Both the position numbers and the translations under genes were made by a program. The notes beneath the pieces are model-generated. The model was not told where the DNA came from and did no database searches. It saw only the letters and a program-made list of their open reading frames with translations. A stretch of DNA of 64,000 bases from Isoetes taiwanensis (lineage: Eukaryota > Streptophyta > Lycopodiopsida > Isoetales > Isoetaceae), in the NCBI GenBank assembly GCA_021234155.1, contig JAJEKV010000003.1:27385166-27449165 (forward strand), given 5' to 3'. This document shows positions 23,701 through 35,300 of this stretch, piece after piece (the first letter of the stretch is position 1; every line of letters starts with the position of its first letter).

Positions 23701-26679
23701 ACTGCAAATGCAAATTGGGAAGAGATTAAGAGAGAATTATTTATGGCCAATCTCCAAATGATCGACCAGAGTTAGTAGCCAGAGTATTTCATATGAAAGT
23801 AAAGGAGCTGGTAGATCTGATAACTAATCATGGTATATTCGGCCGCATAATTGCAAAAGTTTATGTTATTGAGTTCCAAAAGAGAGGCTTGCCACACGTA
23901 CATTTGTTGACTATGTTGGATCAGGCTGACAAGCCCTTCACAGCCGAGGAGATTGATCAAATCATTTGTGCTGAAATACCAGACAAGGATGCATATCCAG
24001 AATTGTATGAGGTGGTCACCCGTAATATGATGCATGGGCCATGTGGTACTGGATATCCTAATAGTCCATGCATGCAGGATGGTAAGTGTACCAAACGTTA
24101 TCCACGTGCATTTTCAAATGAGACGACAGTTATTGACGGATATCCATTGTACAGAAGAAGGGATGATGGCCGAAAGGTAAAAAAAAAGGGGATATATATT
24201 TAGACAACAGATGGGTCGTGCCATACAATCCGTGGTTGACATCGTACTTCAAGTGCCATATCAATGTTGAGGTATGTGCTGCTGTAAAGGCTGTTAAATA
24301 TTTGTACAAGTATGTCTACAAAGGGCCAGATATGATCAATGTGAACCTAGAGGCGGCGAGTGATGGTGCAACTACTAGCGGGGCACCCACCATAAACCAT
24401 GATGAGGTTGAGCAATACTTGAATGCACGCTATTTTTCAGCTTCTGAAGCATCGTGGAGAATCCTGTCATATGATATACAACAACAGTTTCCTCATGTCA
24501 CTAGATTGGCTGTGCATCTCCCGATGGAACAAGATGTATACTATCGAGGAGGTATGAGCGTAAACGCAATAAGAAGTAAGAATAACGGAACAACATTGAC
24601 AGCTGTCTTTGAGATGAATGCATCTGGAAAGAGAAAGGCTACTCAATTGCTCTACCAGGATTTTCCTAAAGAGTTTACCTATGATAAACCCAGTAGGACA
24701 TGGATGGATAGAAAATTCAATCAGAAGTTTCCAACGATTGGACGCATGTACTTTGTAAATCCTTCAGAAGGAGAGCGATATTATCTACGTCTACTATTGA
24801 CCCGTGTGACAGGTGTAGTTAGTTTTGAGGATCTGTGTTCCTTCGATGGGGAGTTGTGTGCAACATATAAAGAAGCTTGCATCGCGTCATGGATTGCTTC
24901 GAGATGACACAGAATGGCTTGAGTATCTTCAGGAAGCAGCATCATGGGGCATGCCACCACAATTGCGACACATGTTCGCCATGATACTTTTAAATTGCGA
25001 ACCATCGAATCCGCTACAACTGTGGGAAGAAGTCAAGCTTTCTATGGTCGATGACTTTTTGCATGAGGCACGAAGGGTTGCGGAGGATCAAAGTGTGCAG
25101 GTGTGTGATCAATTTTTTGATATGGCACTTCTAGACATTGAAGACCACATGAATTCTGCTGGACGATCTTTGAGAGAGTTTGAATTCATTCTTCCCGAGC
25201 GTGCAATAGATCCATATATGATATTTCGGGATGAAGTGTTTCAAGAAGACATGGCAGAGGTGCAAGAAGTTGTGGACCGCCTATATGATGATCAATGTAT
25301 TATCTTTGAACGTGTGATCCATGAGCACGTGATGTTGGAAAAAGGACGGGTCTTCTTTGTTCATGGTGCAGGTGGATCGAGAAAGAGTTTTCTTTTCAAC
25401 ACCATGTTGCCTTATGTTCGTGCCCGAGGTATCATTGCACTTGCAGTTGCTTCCTCCGGAATTGCATCCACTTTATTGAAGGGCGGGCGCACTGCACATT
25501 AAGGTTCAAGATACCGATAAATATAGATGAGACATCAATGTGCAATATTCCAAAGCAGTCCGAGTTGACAAAATTGATAAGAGCGACACGCATGATCATA
25601 TGGGATGAGGCCCCAATGATGCATAAACATGTTTATGAAGCACTGGATAGAACGCTCCGTGATGTGATGTCATGTGACAAATTATTTGGAGGACTCATCG
25701 TTGTTTTAGGTGGAGATTTTCGCCAGGTTCCACCAGTGGTACCACGAGGAAATCGACCCCAAATTGTGCAAGCTTCCTTGAAGTACTCTTACATATGGGA
25801 TCATGTCGAGGAACATAAGCTCAATATAAATATGCGGGTAATGAACAATGTGGGGAGTGATCTGGATGAGCAAAGGGCATTTGCCGACTATCTTCTACAA
25901 GTTGGAGATGGGCTCGAAACCACATTTCCCAACATTGGGTCGGACGTAATTATGTCTTCCGGAAGAGATTTGTGTCAAGTCACAGGACTTGAATGATTTG
26001 CTAGCCGTGGCATTTCTGGATGTTTCCACAAATTATGAAAGTGTATCCTATTGGGTGCAACGAGGAATCCTTATGCCACTAAATGAGGATGTAGATGAAG
26101 TAAACAAGAGGATGACAGAATGGTTGCCTGCTACGCCTGTTGATTATTACAGTGCCGATCGAGCTGTGGATGAGAATGATGCATGGATCTATCCTGTTGA
26201 ATTTTTGAATGCGCAAACTCCGAGTGGGATGCCTCCACATCAATTGACATTGAAGGTTGGCATGATTGTACCCGGAAAGGACTCTAGAATGGAACTCGCC
26301 TCATCATACGTTCATTGGGAAGACGTGCTATAGATGCCGAGATTGTCACTGGAAAAATATTGGGAGCAGGGTGTTCATATTTCGAATTCCTTTGGTGCCA
26401 AATAATGCAGAACTTCCTTTTCAGTTTGAACGCATGTAATTTCCGCTACGCCCAGCTTTTGGCATGACAATCAACAAGTCCCAGGGCCAAACGATGAAAA
26501 TGGTTGGTTTGTATTTGCCAAACCCAGTATTTAGTCACGGACAACTCTATGTGGCACTCTCGAGAGCTCAAGGAATCCAAGGCATAAAGGTACTCATTCT
26601 ATCGAAGGATGGAGATGCTTCCGCAGACGTCGACCGATCAAGATATACAACAAATATTGTATACAAAGAACTCCTCTAA
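20767..26679 (+). pseudogene. Helitron Rep-helicase (HUH nuclease + PIF1-type helicase), broken frame
   Basis: Order along the sequence: repeated basic N-terminal region (20767-22480); a CxYCGA zinc-type motif (22575-22600); the Helitron-like N domain (22624-23775); HUH motif GLPHVH (HVH codons 23895-23903); tyrosine motif VKYLYKYVYKG (near 24299); helicase Walker A GAGGSRKS (25365), with R in place of the usual G; Walker B IIWDEAP; GGDFRQ; and C-terminal [11 protein letters not shown] and GQLYVALSR. Breaks: in-frame TAG 22621 and TAA 26437; frame changes near 23760, in the A9 run at 24179-24187, near 24880, 25500, 25985 and 26330. Rep nicks and joins DNA during rolling-circle transposition; the helicase unwinds it. 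As written it cannot make one protein. Confidence 0.92.
20803..22140 (+). repeat. Three 450-bp tandem coding modules before Helitron Rep
   Basis: Units begin at about 20803, 21253 and 21703, each exactly 450 bp (150 codons), so the frame is kept. Units 1 and 2 are nearly identical and unit 3 is more diverged. Each starts with a basic stretch of the form KSGRKRRLARR and ends in a longer neutral to acidic part. Two further copies of only the basic motif follow (about 22190-22310 and 22340-22465). The near identity of units 1 and 2 points to recent expansion or gene conversion. Confidence 0.9.
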
Positions 26680-26959
26680 TTGTGAGCCTAATACTTAAAT
26701 GTCTCTACTTTCAGTTTCTCTTTTTTTTCATTGATTTCTTTTATTTTATTTCTTTTTTGTCTTACGTACGTACTTACTTCTTTATCCGTGCGTATTTTGG
26801 TCCCTTGATATGCCTTTGGTCACCACGTCGCCAAATGCCTAAAAGGTGACATGAGTTATCACGTTACCAGTGTTATTTTTGTCGTACGTGCTCTTGGGTC
26901 ATGGTATGATTGGGAACGAAAATACCACGCTCATATGCATGGGGTAGCAAGCGTGGAAA

Positions 26960-27534
26960 TTGAGGAGTCAAGCATATATTTTGCACTGACGAGGTTGTCA
27001 AGTTGGAGCAGTTCATCCAACTAATTGATGACTTCCTATTTGATCAAGCCTATCCAAGGGAACGTTGTTTACGCGGATGTGCTTTGAGAGAGGTAGGTGG
27101 AGGATAAAGTGCATGTATCTATCTATTGGGTAATGTAGTGCTTTGACTAACCTGCCACTATTTGTCTTTTTTATCAGATGAGTAACGATACCGTGCACTG
27201 GCGAATTGGTGTCTTAGTAGCAAAAGAACTCACATGTGTTGGAATATGTAATGGAACCCATTTTAGGATCTACAAATCAATCCTTCCCGAGGCGGTATCT
27301 GATTCCATCATACGAGTCTACCTTCGGGATGAGTTGTCTCACGTGCTTGATAGTCGTGAGACGTCGTGGGCAGTTCGAATCAATGACTCGCCCGTGCATT
27401 TCACTTTTACTCCGGCTAAGATGTTATCTGTCGGAGAAATGAAGATATCACGGGAGTATCCAACAAAGTACAATATTAGGCCCTTGGTGATGTGCGCCAT
27501 GTGGAGATGCATATTTAGAGTTCCATCATGAACT
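26960..27534 (+). CDS. Possible two-exon accessory gene 3' of Helitron helicase, unknown
   Basis: An open stretch reading DEVVKLEQFIQLIDDFLFDQ ends at RE before the donor GTAGGTGG (27094). An acceptor TTTTTATCAG lies at 27177, directly before ATG AGT AAC. The second exon runs to TGA 27532-27534 and reads MSNDTVHWRIGVLVAKE onwards, about 117 codons. The exon phases fit. A TGA lies upstream of the first stretch, so its start is not defined. No domain is recognised. Some plant Helitrons carry extra genes besides Rep-helicase; whether this is one or a captured piece is open. Confidence 0.4.
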
Positions 27535-27868
27535 AAAATGCATCAATGAGCTAGGACAAAATTATGTGTTTTGTATTTCTGTACCTATTTTTTGTTGGTG
27601 TACTTAACTACTTCTAAGGGTGACATTTTGAGCATAAGTTTTGGATCCAGCTTTCCAAAATTCTATTTTCAGAGGTAGATTTAACACATTTGTTACAAAG
27701 CATTGTTTTCTCTGTTGAAATTGATAAACGTAAAGTTAATACATTGATGATACTGTCATTAGACAAATTTCAATAACAAAAAAATTACAAAAGCAAATAT
27801 TGTCTGATCTTGCCTATATCAATGTGTGTATGGAAGTTAAAGGCCGAGGAAAAACACATGCCCAGGAC

Positions 27869-27902
27869 ATTAGCCTGGCAACGCCGGGCACACGTTTACT
27901 AG
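27869..27902 (+). other. Helitron 3' terminus of U4 (hairpin with one G-T pair + CTAG)
   Basis: GCCTGGCAACGCCGGGC (27873-27889) has one C-to-T change, still pairable as G-T, then ACACGTTTACTAG. This closes the only unit that encodes Rep and helicase, and it ties U0-U3 to that enzyme by shared ends. Confidence 0.92.
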
Positions 27903-28678
27903 TCTACTTACTTAAAATGTTTTTTGTTTTTTTTGGGGGAGGGGGGTGCGCTCACACTATCTCCCCCCGATTGGGGTTATTAAAAAAAAAAATATGGAAA
28001 CCCTTCCAAATTTTCCTGAAATCCGGAAGGGTTTCCACAAGAGTATAATTTTTGGGTTTTTGAGATATTCACCCGTAATTAATGCTTAGAATTAAATTTC
28101 TACGGCTGTCATTGAAGCTTTTTCCAGAAAAGGATTTTTTTTTTTAGCTCTTCCTCCGGCGGATTTGGCGATTGAGGAAGGCCTACGGTCGATCGAAACA
28201 TTTTATAGGAGCAATCACGTACCAAGAAACCCTTTCGGACTTCGGCTTCAATTTTGCTTCATTTTGTTTTTTGGTTTTTAACTGATTGAAAGCTCTCCAT
28301 TCTGGCAGGAGTTGCATGAGACATACTGTTGGCTAAAAAGGTTTTTGGCAATATGGCTATGGCGCCAAACGGCTGCATGTATGACCTATCTGCTTCCAAA
28401 TTAACAGGTCGGGAGAATGGCAGCTCTTTGCAAGGATCAGAGAATGCAAATGGAGCCCAAAGATGGAGTTACACAGGCTTTATGCCAGATATGTTATCTA
28501 CAGGTTCTAGTTTGAGCATATCTGTGCCCAAAACTGTACGATAGCATAGTTAGTTTTGCCTTTAACGGCTTTGCCAGGATCGCCATTGCTTGCCTTCGTT
28601 GGTCGTTGCAGCTATTCAGAGCATCTTTGATGCTTCTGACGTTCAACAAAAGCCATGATATTTGAGGCCCAGTGCCTT

Positions 28679-28768
28679 GCTGGGCGGATTTATACTTACG
28701 TTCAAGGCGTTCAAGGCTGGTCGGATTTATACTTGCTGGGCGTTCAAGGCTGGTCGGATTTATACTTA
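28679..28768 (+). repeat. Short tandem repeats before the palmitoyltransferase fragment
   Basis: Three copies of a GGTCGGATTTATACTT-type unit with GTTCAAGGC spacers lie in a row, with the last two nearly identical (about 33-38 bases apart). They directly precede the captured exon. Confidence 0.7.
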
Positions 28769-28782
28769 TATCTTCGGTCTTG

Positions 28783-29385
28783 ATGGCATGGAATGTCTTC
28801 AAACTATGTACAGGCCTTCCAGTTATAGGATCCGTGATGATCCTTGTTGTTCTGGCCATCGTCTCAGTCTCTTATTATGCAGTTGTGATCTCTAACTATG
28901 GCCTAGATCTTTTGCAAGGAGGCTCCAAAACCGCAGTCGCACTGGTTGTGCTAATGGCGTTCCATGGTCTGGTAAGCTTAATTTATTGTTTCAGCTATTT
29001 AGCTGAAGTTTTAGTGCAATTAATAACAGCCAAGCTTTTATCAAGTATAGCAGTTGGCCTCAGGCCAATTACACTGTAAATGAACCAAGCATGAAAATTT
29101 TAATATTCTAATATGTTATATGCAAAGCATCCATCAAAGCTTCATTAGTTTAGATTGGGCATAGTATGTGGTAGATTCTTCAAGTAGTTTATTACATATT
29201 TCTATCCTTGTATATTGTTGTACAGGAGCTGACATGTCTGATGGGATGCAGCTTGCTATGCTCCTTTGGTCATACTTTATTGTGGTCCTCACAAATCCTG
29301 GCTTTGGTCATACTTTATTGTGGTCCTCAGAAATCCTGGGAGTGTTCCACAAGATTGGAGGCCTGTTGTGGGATTACTATTATAC
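28783..29385 (+). pseudogene. Captured plant DHHC palmitoyltransferase fragment (two exons)
   Basis: Exon 1 (28783-28971) starts MAWNVFKLCTGL and encodes the first membrane spans (SVMILVVLAIVSVSYYAVV) up to FHGL, with a GTAAGC donor. The intron runs to GGGATGCAG at 29251. Exon 2 begins LAMLLWSYFIVVLTNPG, matching the second span and TDPG-type turn of plant S-acyltransferases. A 42-bp tandem duplication (TGGTCATACTTTATTGTGG twice) then shifts the frame before a remnant of SVPQDWRPVVG. The catalytic DHHC cysteine-rich domain is absent, so no enzyme can be made. It lies in Helitron U5 in the sense direction, consistent with gene capture. Confidence 0.75.
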
Positions 29386-29447
29386 TAAATACTAATATTT
29401 AATTAGTATTTTTCTTTTATTTTTCTATTTTTTTTCATAATTCGAGT

Positions 29448-30050
29448 GACGTCGTTTAACGATGTTGCCACTGGCTGCCACATGTTATAAACGTCGTTCA
29501 ATGATGCAGACGCAGAATCGTACCCACGCCAAAGATATGTGCCGGCAACAAACGAAGCCGGTGAATCCGCCAAGGGCGTTTCCACGCCTTTGAGCGCCGT
29601 TTAACAACGCTGGCCAGAAACCGCTTCACGCCATCGGCACTGGCCGGGTAACCGGCGCGTTGGCATTGTACGTATGGTAGCCACGATGGCGCCACGTGTC
29701 CACAATGTCGTTGAACGACGCCTGCCATCGTGGTTCCGCCACATCACGCCGCTACCGGGCGATGTCGCGACCGAACATGCATTGGGTACCGACGGTCGCC
29801 GGCGCCGATGAACGACGCAGCCGCTCGCCGCGATCACGGCCGCTGGGCTGGCGACGCCGCGTTCGGACGACTTGTCGTTTAACGACGAGTTGTCGTCGCT
29901 TCACAACGTCGGCAATTGCGACGTGCATAACGACGACAACTGGACGTAAAACGATATGCTGACATCATTATTGGCGTCGTTTATCGACGTTTTGTCGACG
30001 TTTATCGATGTTTAAACGACGTCTGGACGTCGTTATAGACGTCGATATGG
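29448..30050. repeat. CpG-rich patch of near-palindromic ACGTCGTT/AACGACGT motifs
   Basis: About ten copies of a degenerate GACGTCGTTTAACGACG-type motif occur over 600 bases, for example at 29450, 29492, 29704, 29875, 29974 and 30012. Near the right end AACGACGTC-TG-GACGTCGTT is a perfect 9-bp stem, and the two ends of the patch are roughly inverted to each other. The patch is far richer in CG than its surroundings. It may be a fold-back transposon or a cluster of ACGT-core binding sites. No gene is visible. Confidence 0.6.
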
Positions 30051-30059
30051 GGCAACACT

Positions 30060-32167
30060 TCTAGAGTTATATGTATCAATTTAAGAACACAAATAGAGAA
30101 CATTCGAGAGTTGAACCCGTATTATTTTCATGTGTTTCTGTGCCCGTATGATAGATGGGTGTTATGATCGATGACCACGAGATTCCCACTGTTAGACTAC
30201 TATGATTTGAATTTCTTTCTTTTTTGGATTTTTAATCACCCAATGATAATCAGTGGGTCTTGCAAAAATTAACAATAAAGAGCGAGCGGCAAGGACAATG
30301 CAAACAATGGTAGGATATCACTGTGAGACATGCACAATTTTAATGCAAGTTTAGGCTAAGGAAAGTATGGTTATTTAATTTAAGGGTTGAGATTGGAAAA
30401 AAGTTTGATCTTAGGGCTAGGAGCAAAAGCCCCTTTGAATACGAAGATATGTATTAGAGGACACGGATTAGGGCGGCCACAGTTGGAGGAGGGGACATAT
30501 CAGAGCAGGAAGCGGATCAGAAAGGGCATTCCGGATCAGAGCGGATTCAGGGAGCATTTAGGGAAGAGGCCGACCAGATTTAAGGGAAGATTCACGAGCG
30601 GCTGAGCATCATCTAGAGCAGAGCAGGGAATTTAGATTAGAGCATCCGGGCAGTAGAAGAGTAGAAGAGCAGATTCGATTATAGCAGAGACAGATTAAGG
30701 CATTCATGATCAAACCCCAGGCCATCAAGATCTCTCTGCCAAGCAATCTACTGCGCCTATGTTCAAACCTGGTGAAGCATTGCCTGAACGCGTTACTGAT
30801 ATTCTGAGCTTTACTAGAACTCCATGATCACGACTCCATCCAGAGATCAGAGATAAGTTGTTCTATATTTTATGATAAGAATCTGAACTATGATTGCTTT
30901 GAATGTAATATCGAGATCTTCATAAGAGCGCATATTATTCAACGCACAAGACTGTGTCCCTTGCTTGGATGGCAACGTCATTATGGCTAAGCCAAAATTT
31001 TAACTTTTCATAATAGAGGTTCAACTTATGAAGAAGCCAACTTATGAGGTAGAGAGGCAGAGAAAGGAGACCCTGTGGACATTCTCTAAGAACTAGTCAT
31101 AGAAATGGCAATGTCCTTGCTTGTTCGATGTTCTTGGGAGAGCGGACCTCCACTTAGTTTCACCCAAGCTTCATTTAATGCACAACACTATGGTGGAATA
31201 TTATGATCCGGCGCTTTGAATACCTGACTGCCAGGGAGAAACCTTGAGATCCGGCCTACGATCTTGCCTTTTCTCCCAGTTTTTTCATCTGACACAGCTA
31301 TGGAAACTAGATTACAGCTGTATGGGGCCATTGAAAACAATAGCAACGGAGCGGGCACGCTGGCTGCAGCAAGGCCGCATTCTCTAAGAAACGTTTTTTT
31401 TTTATATGATTTTAGATGGTGGCGGAGAAAAAATGATATAACAAAAAAAAGTGAAAAGAAAAATTAGAAACTAGATTATATATGTTCAGAAAACAACGCC
31501 TCTTATTTGAAGAAAAACAATGCCTAATGACATTGAAACAACACCATTTTTTTTTTCATTGTCCATGTGTGGACATATCATATAGTTTTTCCTTTTTAAT
31601 GTAGTAATATTGGTTTTCCATGTGTTGTAATATCTAAAACAACGTATCTTATCTTATATTGAGAACAAACAACAGTTAATTGCACTAGAAACAACAGTGA
31701 GAAAATAAAACAACACATTAATTTTTTTTTCTAATGTCAATTTCGTATGCATAGACTTTTTGGATAAAAACATGTTATCTCTAGCATTTTCGAAATAATA
31801 CTATGGGTGGTCTTCAGATGTTGTTTTTTTGGCAAAAAAGATGACACAAAACCACACATAGAGCCAAATTTGGGGTTATAGTGGTGGGGTTCAAATCCCC
31901 ATTCAAATCTGTCTTATTCTTCACCAAGGGTTTGTTTCTGTGATTGACTGCATTGTTGACTTCATCCTATGGTTTTTAAATCATAGGGTGACATGGGAAA
32001 GCCGATTTGACTCCATCTTGTTTTTGGGTCTACGGTTGTGCGTTGAGGAGAAGGTATATTCTTTAGAATATTCTTTGAATCAAGGGTCCAGATACAACGA
32101 GTATAGAGGTGCAACACGTATATAGAGGTACTTAAGATAATTCAAAAAGTTTTTTGTAATTTTTGAA
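30060..32167. other. No gene recognised
   Basis: This is AT-rich sequence with short open frames only. A purine-rich stretch with repeated GATCAGA and GAGCAG words lies near 30440-30680. AACAACA-rich sequence lies at 31490-31740. I see no domains, splice-bounded exons or clear repeats. Confidence 0.5.
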
Positions 32168-32399
32168 ACTTTGGAGGGGTTTTTTTTTTCGGCCAAAAAG
32201 TTTATTAATCAGAGAAAAAGTACAAAATTTACATGTCTCATCTAACTGTGTAAGCACACAGAGATGCCACAGGAGCACGAGCCTGTAGCACAATGTATTT
32301 ACTCCAGAATAGGAGACTAATGATAAGAATCAATTCGAAGATACTGAATCCAGATGCGTTCCACCAGTTCCGAGTCAAGGGGAGAACACTCGTAGGCTG

Positions 32400-35300
32400 T
32401 CAATATCTTTTTCTGGGCCACTGTAATAACACCGCGGTGCGATGAATAAATGCCCCGAAGATGTGAGTCCGCGACGCCCCATATCTACCATAGGAGCCAA
32501 CCGGAACCAAGATGAAATGCCCTTTGTTTAGCTGGAGGCCATGCGTTGGGATAGGACGCCAAAAGGATGCATCGGCAGTCCAAAGTACTGTTAAACAAAC
32601 CTTGTAGCCAGGGCCACGCTGGTTGAACCTCAGGACAGTCAAAGAGACAATGCTCAAGAGTCTCAACGTCCGAGAGGCAGAGCGGGCATACTGCAGATAT
32701 GCGAGGATCATAGCGATGTCGAAAGGCATTAATCCGCAGGCACCTGTGGATAACCTGCCACCACAGTACAGAGACTTTAGGGTGGAGCAACCTATCCCAA
32801 AGCCATCGCCATGTAACGCACACAAAGTGGGGTCGTGGAACATGTAGGTGCCACCCATCCGCAACCGGAGGGGTTGTGGTGCTAAAAGAAGGCGATATTA
32901 ATCGATCCGACAAATTGCTTGCCTTTGTGAATATTTTCATGACAGTCCCATGGCACCCTTTCAGCAGCACCAACTTGTACTATGAAAGGCAAATTTTCTG
33001 CGACTTTCTCCCATAGAGATACATCCCAATGAGAGAGCAGGAATTTTGCCTGAAATTCGGGCCAAGACAGTAGGCGACCCTCCTGATACCATGCTTGAAT
33101 AGAGACAACACCGCAAGAACCCATCGCCTCGTGGTAAGGGGATGAACCGAGGCTGCCAATGGAGGTGCCGAGGGGTCCGAGGCGGTGGTGCCCACCACCA
33201 TGGAGTCTCCAATAGGGTGTGGATAGAGGGGCATGGGCGTAAAAGATGTCGATCGCCTCCCATGCTGCCAACAAGCCACGCAAAAATGGAGAAGTGCTTG
33301 GAAAAGGCTGCAGAGTCTGAAATAAAGCCCAAGGTAGGACTGGTTTGATAGCCCTCTTGCCTAGAGGGATACAGTGACCAAGAGCTTGTCTAAGAAGGCG
33401 TGAACTAGGAGAGTCATCCTCACCATTCAAGAGTCTCCAAATGAACTTTGAAATAAGCACTTTGCTCTGCAGTAAGAAGTCCATCATACCCGCACCACCG
33501 CCCATTTTGGAAGGATGCACTTCACCAAGCCACCTTAACCACAAAGACCTTCCTCAAGATTCTGCCCAAATAAAGTTCTCAACTATTGCAATGAGCTCAC
33601 GCACTTTGATCTGTGGTGCTAGCAGTAAGGATGCCATATAAACATGGGTACTACTAAGGACTGACTTGGCCACTGTAATGCGACCTGCAAGAGACAACTT
33701 AGCAGTGGACCACCAGAAAAAGTGCTTCTCCAAACCCCTAATGATCTCCTCCCATGCAGCTACTACCATAGTAACGTGGATACCAACCGAATCCCCAACA
33801 ACTTGATGGCTCGTCCATGCTAAGTAATTTCCATGGATAATCGCGGAACACATGCCGGAGCCGGATTATCCAATGTCCACAAAGTCGCATACACTTCGCC
33901 CACCCCACAAGAACACCGGAAGCCGCTGAAAAGTGTCTAAAAGCATTTTGGCAGCAGCAAGATTCCCATCATTAGCTTACTAGGAAGAGGAACGTGTCGC
34001 CCGTGATATTGATTGCAAACCTCTTGTGTGTCAGTCCTCCATTGCAAGACTATGGAGAAGTCCCTCCGCCGCTGCAATGGTGAATAATCGCGGACAAAGC
34101 CTCGCAACAATTGTGAAAAGCAATGGTGCTAAAGGGCATCCCCGGGCTAATACCACAACCGAAAGTGAAAAGGCATGTGACGGCTCACCATGGAACAGAC
34201 GGCCGCCGAAAGCGTAGATATGCAAACTTCATAATATCCGATGTGAATTGTTCCCCAAATCCCACCGAGCATACAACGACGCGATGAATTCCCAAATGAT
34301 TAATCGTCATAAGCTTTTGCAAAATCAAGCTTAAGGTATACAACCGAAGGTTTTGCCGACGCGTGCCCAATAAATTCCCTCGTAGCAAAAGCAGCAACAT
34401 TATTCAAAATGCACCGCTTTTGAAAGAAAAACCCGACGGGTTGTTGAGATGGACTCGCCAAGATGTCCTTTACCCGCTCTCGCAAAAGCCTTGGCTAAGA
34501 TCTTATATACCGGATGATAATAAGGTGATGGGCTGCCAATCTGAAATAGTCCGAGGATCCTTGACCTTAGGGATGAGTGAGATGGCACCGTGTTTAGAAT
34601 TCTATCCAAAGCAAAGTGGACCGAAAAGTCACGTAAAAGCATCATACACATCCGGCTCCAGCCATTCCCAATACTCCCCGAAGAACTCAACCGCAAACCA
34701 TCCAAAACCGGCATTTGCCTCTTTTCGCCTTCAAAGACTACCGATTTTAAATCGCCACCGTCATAGCCGCTTTTATTGACTCTTATTTGCTCACCGTGAG
34801 ATGATGGGGAAATCCTAGATAGAACAAAGATCTTGCATTTCGATTGAAAGGGAAGATGTTTTCAAAGAAAAACGCCCGAAGTGGTTATGCAGATGTTGCC
34901 CGAGTTCGGCCGGCTGTTAGCCGAACCATTCGGCAAAAGCAATGAGGACATGGTTGACGCCATGCGACGCCTCTTAGTCCGACGAAAAAAGAAGCCCGCA
35001 TAACGGTCTCCATCATTTAAAACCACCGCAGACTGCCTTCATCTTTGCTTGCTGAATTTGCTCCTCCTTCAATGCTTGGATCTCGTGCCAAAATATCACG
35101 GTCATGAACATTTGGAAGACGCCCCTCGCCGAGAATGGAGCAGTCCCCGATACAAAGTGTCCAAGAAAGCACCGCTGCCGCAGACTCTCGACCCCTCTCT
35201 TTGGCAAAACCCTTAATCCGCGTGAATTGCATCCACTATGCCGGGCCATACCTCGACGCCGCCGATTGAAGGCAGCTTGTCCAAGTATTCTTGCAACCTT

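Larger units (their letters stand above)
16239..27902 (+). mobile_element. Autonomous-type Helitron unit U4 with Rep-helicase (11.7 kb)
   Basis: The unit starts TCTACTTACTGTTTTTGGGG directly after U3 and ends at CTAG 27899-27902, 9 bases beyond a GC hairpin. It contains the Rep-helicase frame (20767-26679), a possible second spliced gene (about 26960-27534), and about 4 kb of 5' non-coding sequence with nested inverted-repeat elements. The last 170 bases match the ends of U0-U2, including TACAAAAGCAAATA and GGACATTAGCC. Helitrons replicate by rolling circle, using an HUH nuclease and a PIF1-type helicase, and both are recognisable. The reading frame is broken in several places, so the copy as written is probably inactive. 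Confidence 0.88.
27903..29400 (+). mobile_element. 5' part of a further Helitron unit U5; right end not found
   Basis: The sequence after the U4 CTAG again begins TCTACTTACTTAAAATG, the same start as U1 and U2, so a sixth head-to-tail unit is likely. It carries a captured palmitoyltransferase fragment. I could not find the family hairpin plus CTAG further right, so the 3' end is lost or lies in a different sequence; 29400 is only where recognisable captured sequence stops. A 12-bp perfect inverted repeat sits at 27996-28007 and 28025-28036 (GGAAACCCTTCC and its complement). Confidence 0.55.

Noticed and set aside
29990-30063. Helitron 3' end at CTTCTAG (30058-30064)
   Set aside because: The preceding hairpins are GACGTC palindromes, not the family GC hairpin, and no matching 5' start follows.
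30387-30605. 72-codon plus-strand frame
   Set aside because: It is purine-rich sequence with repeated words, no domain and no splice borders.
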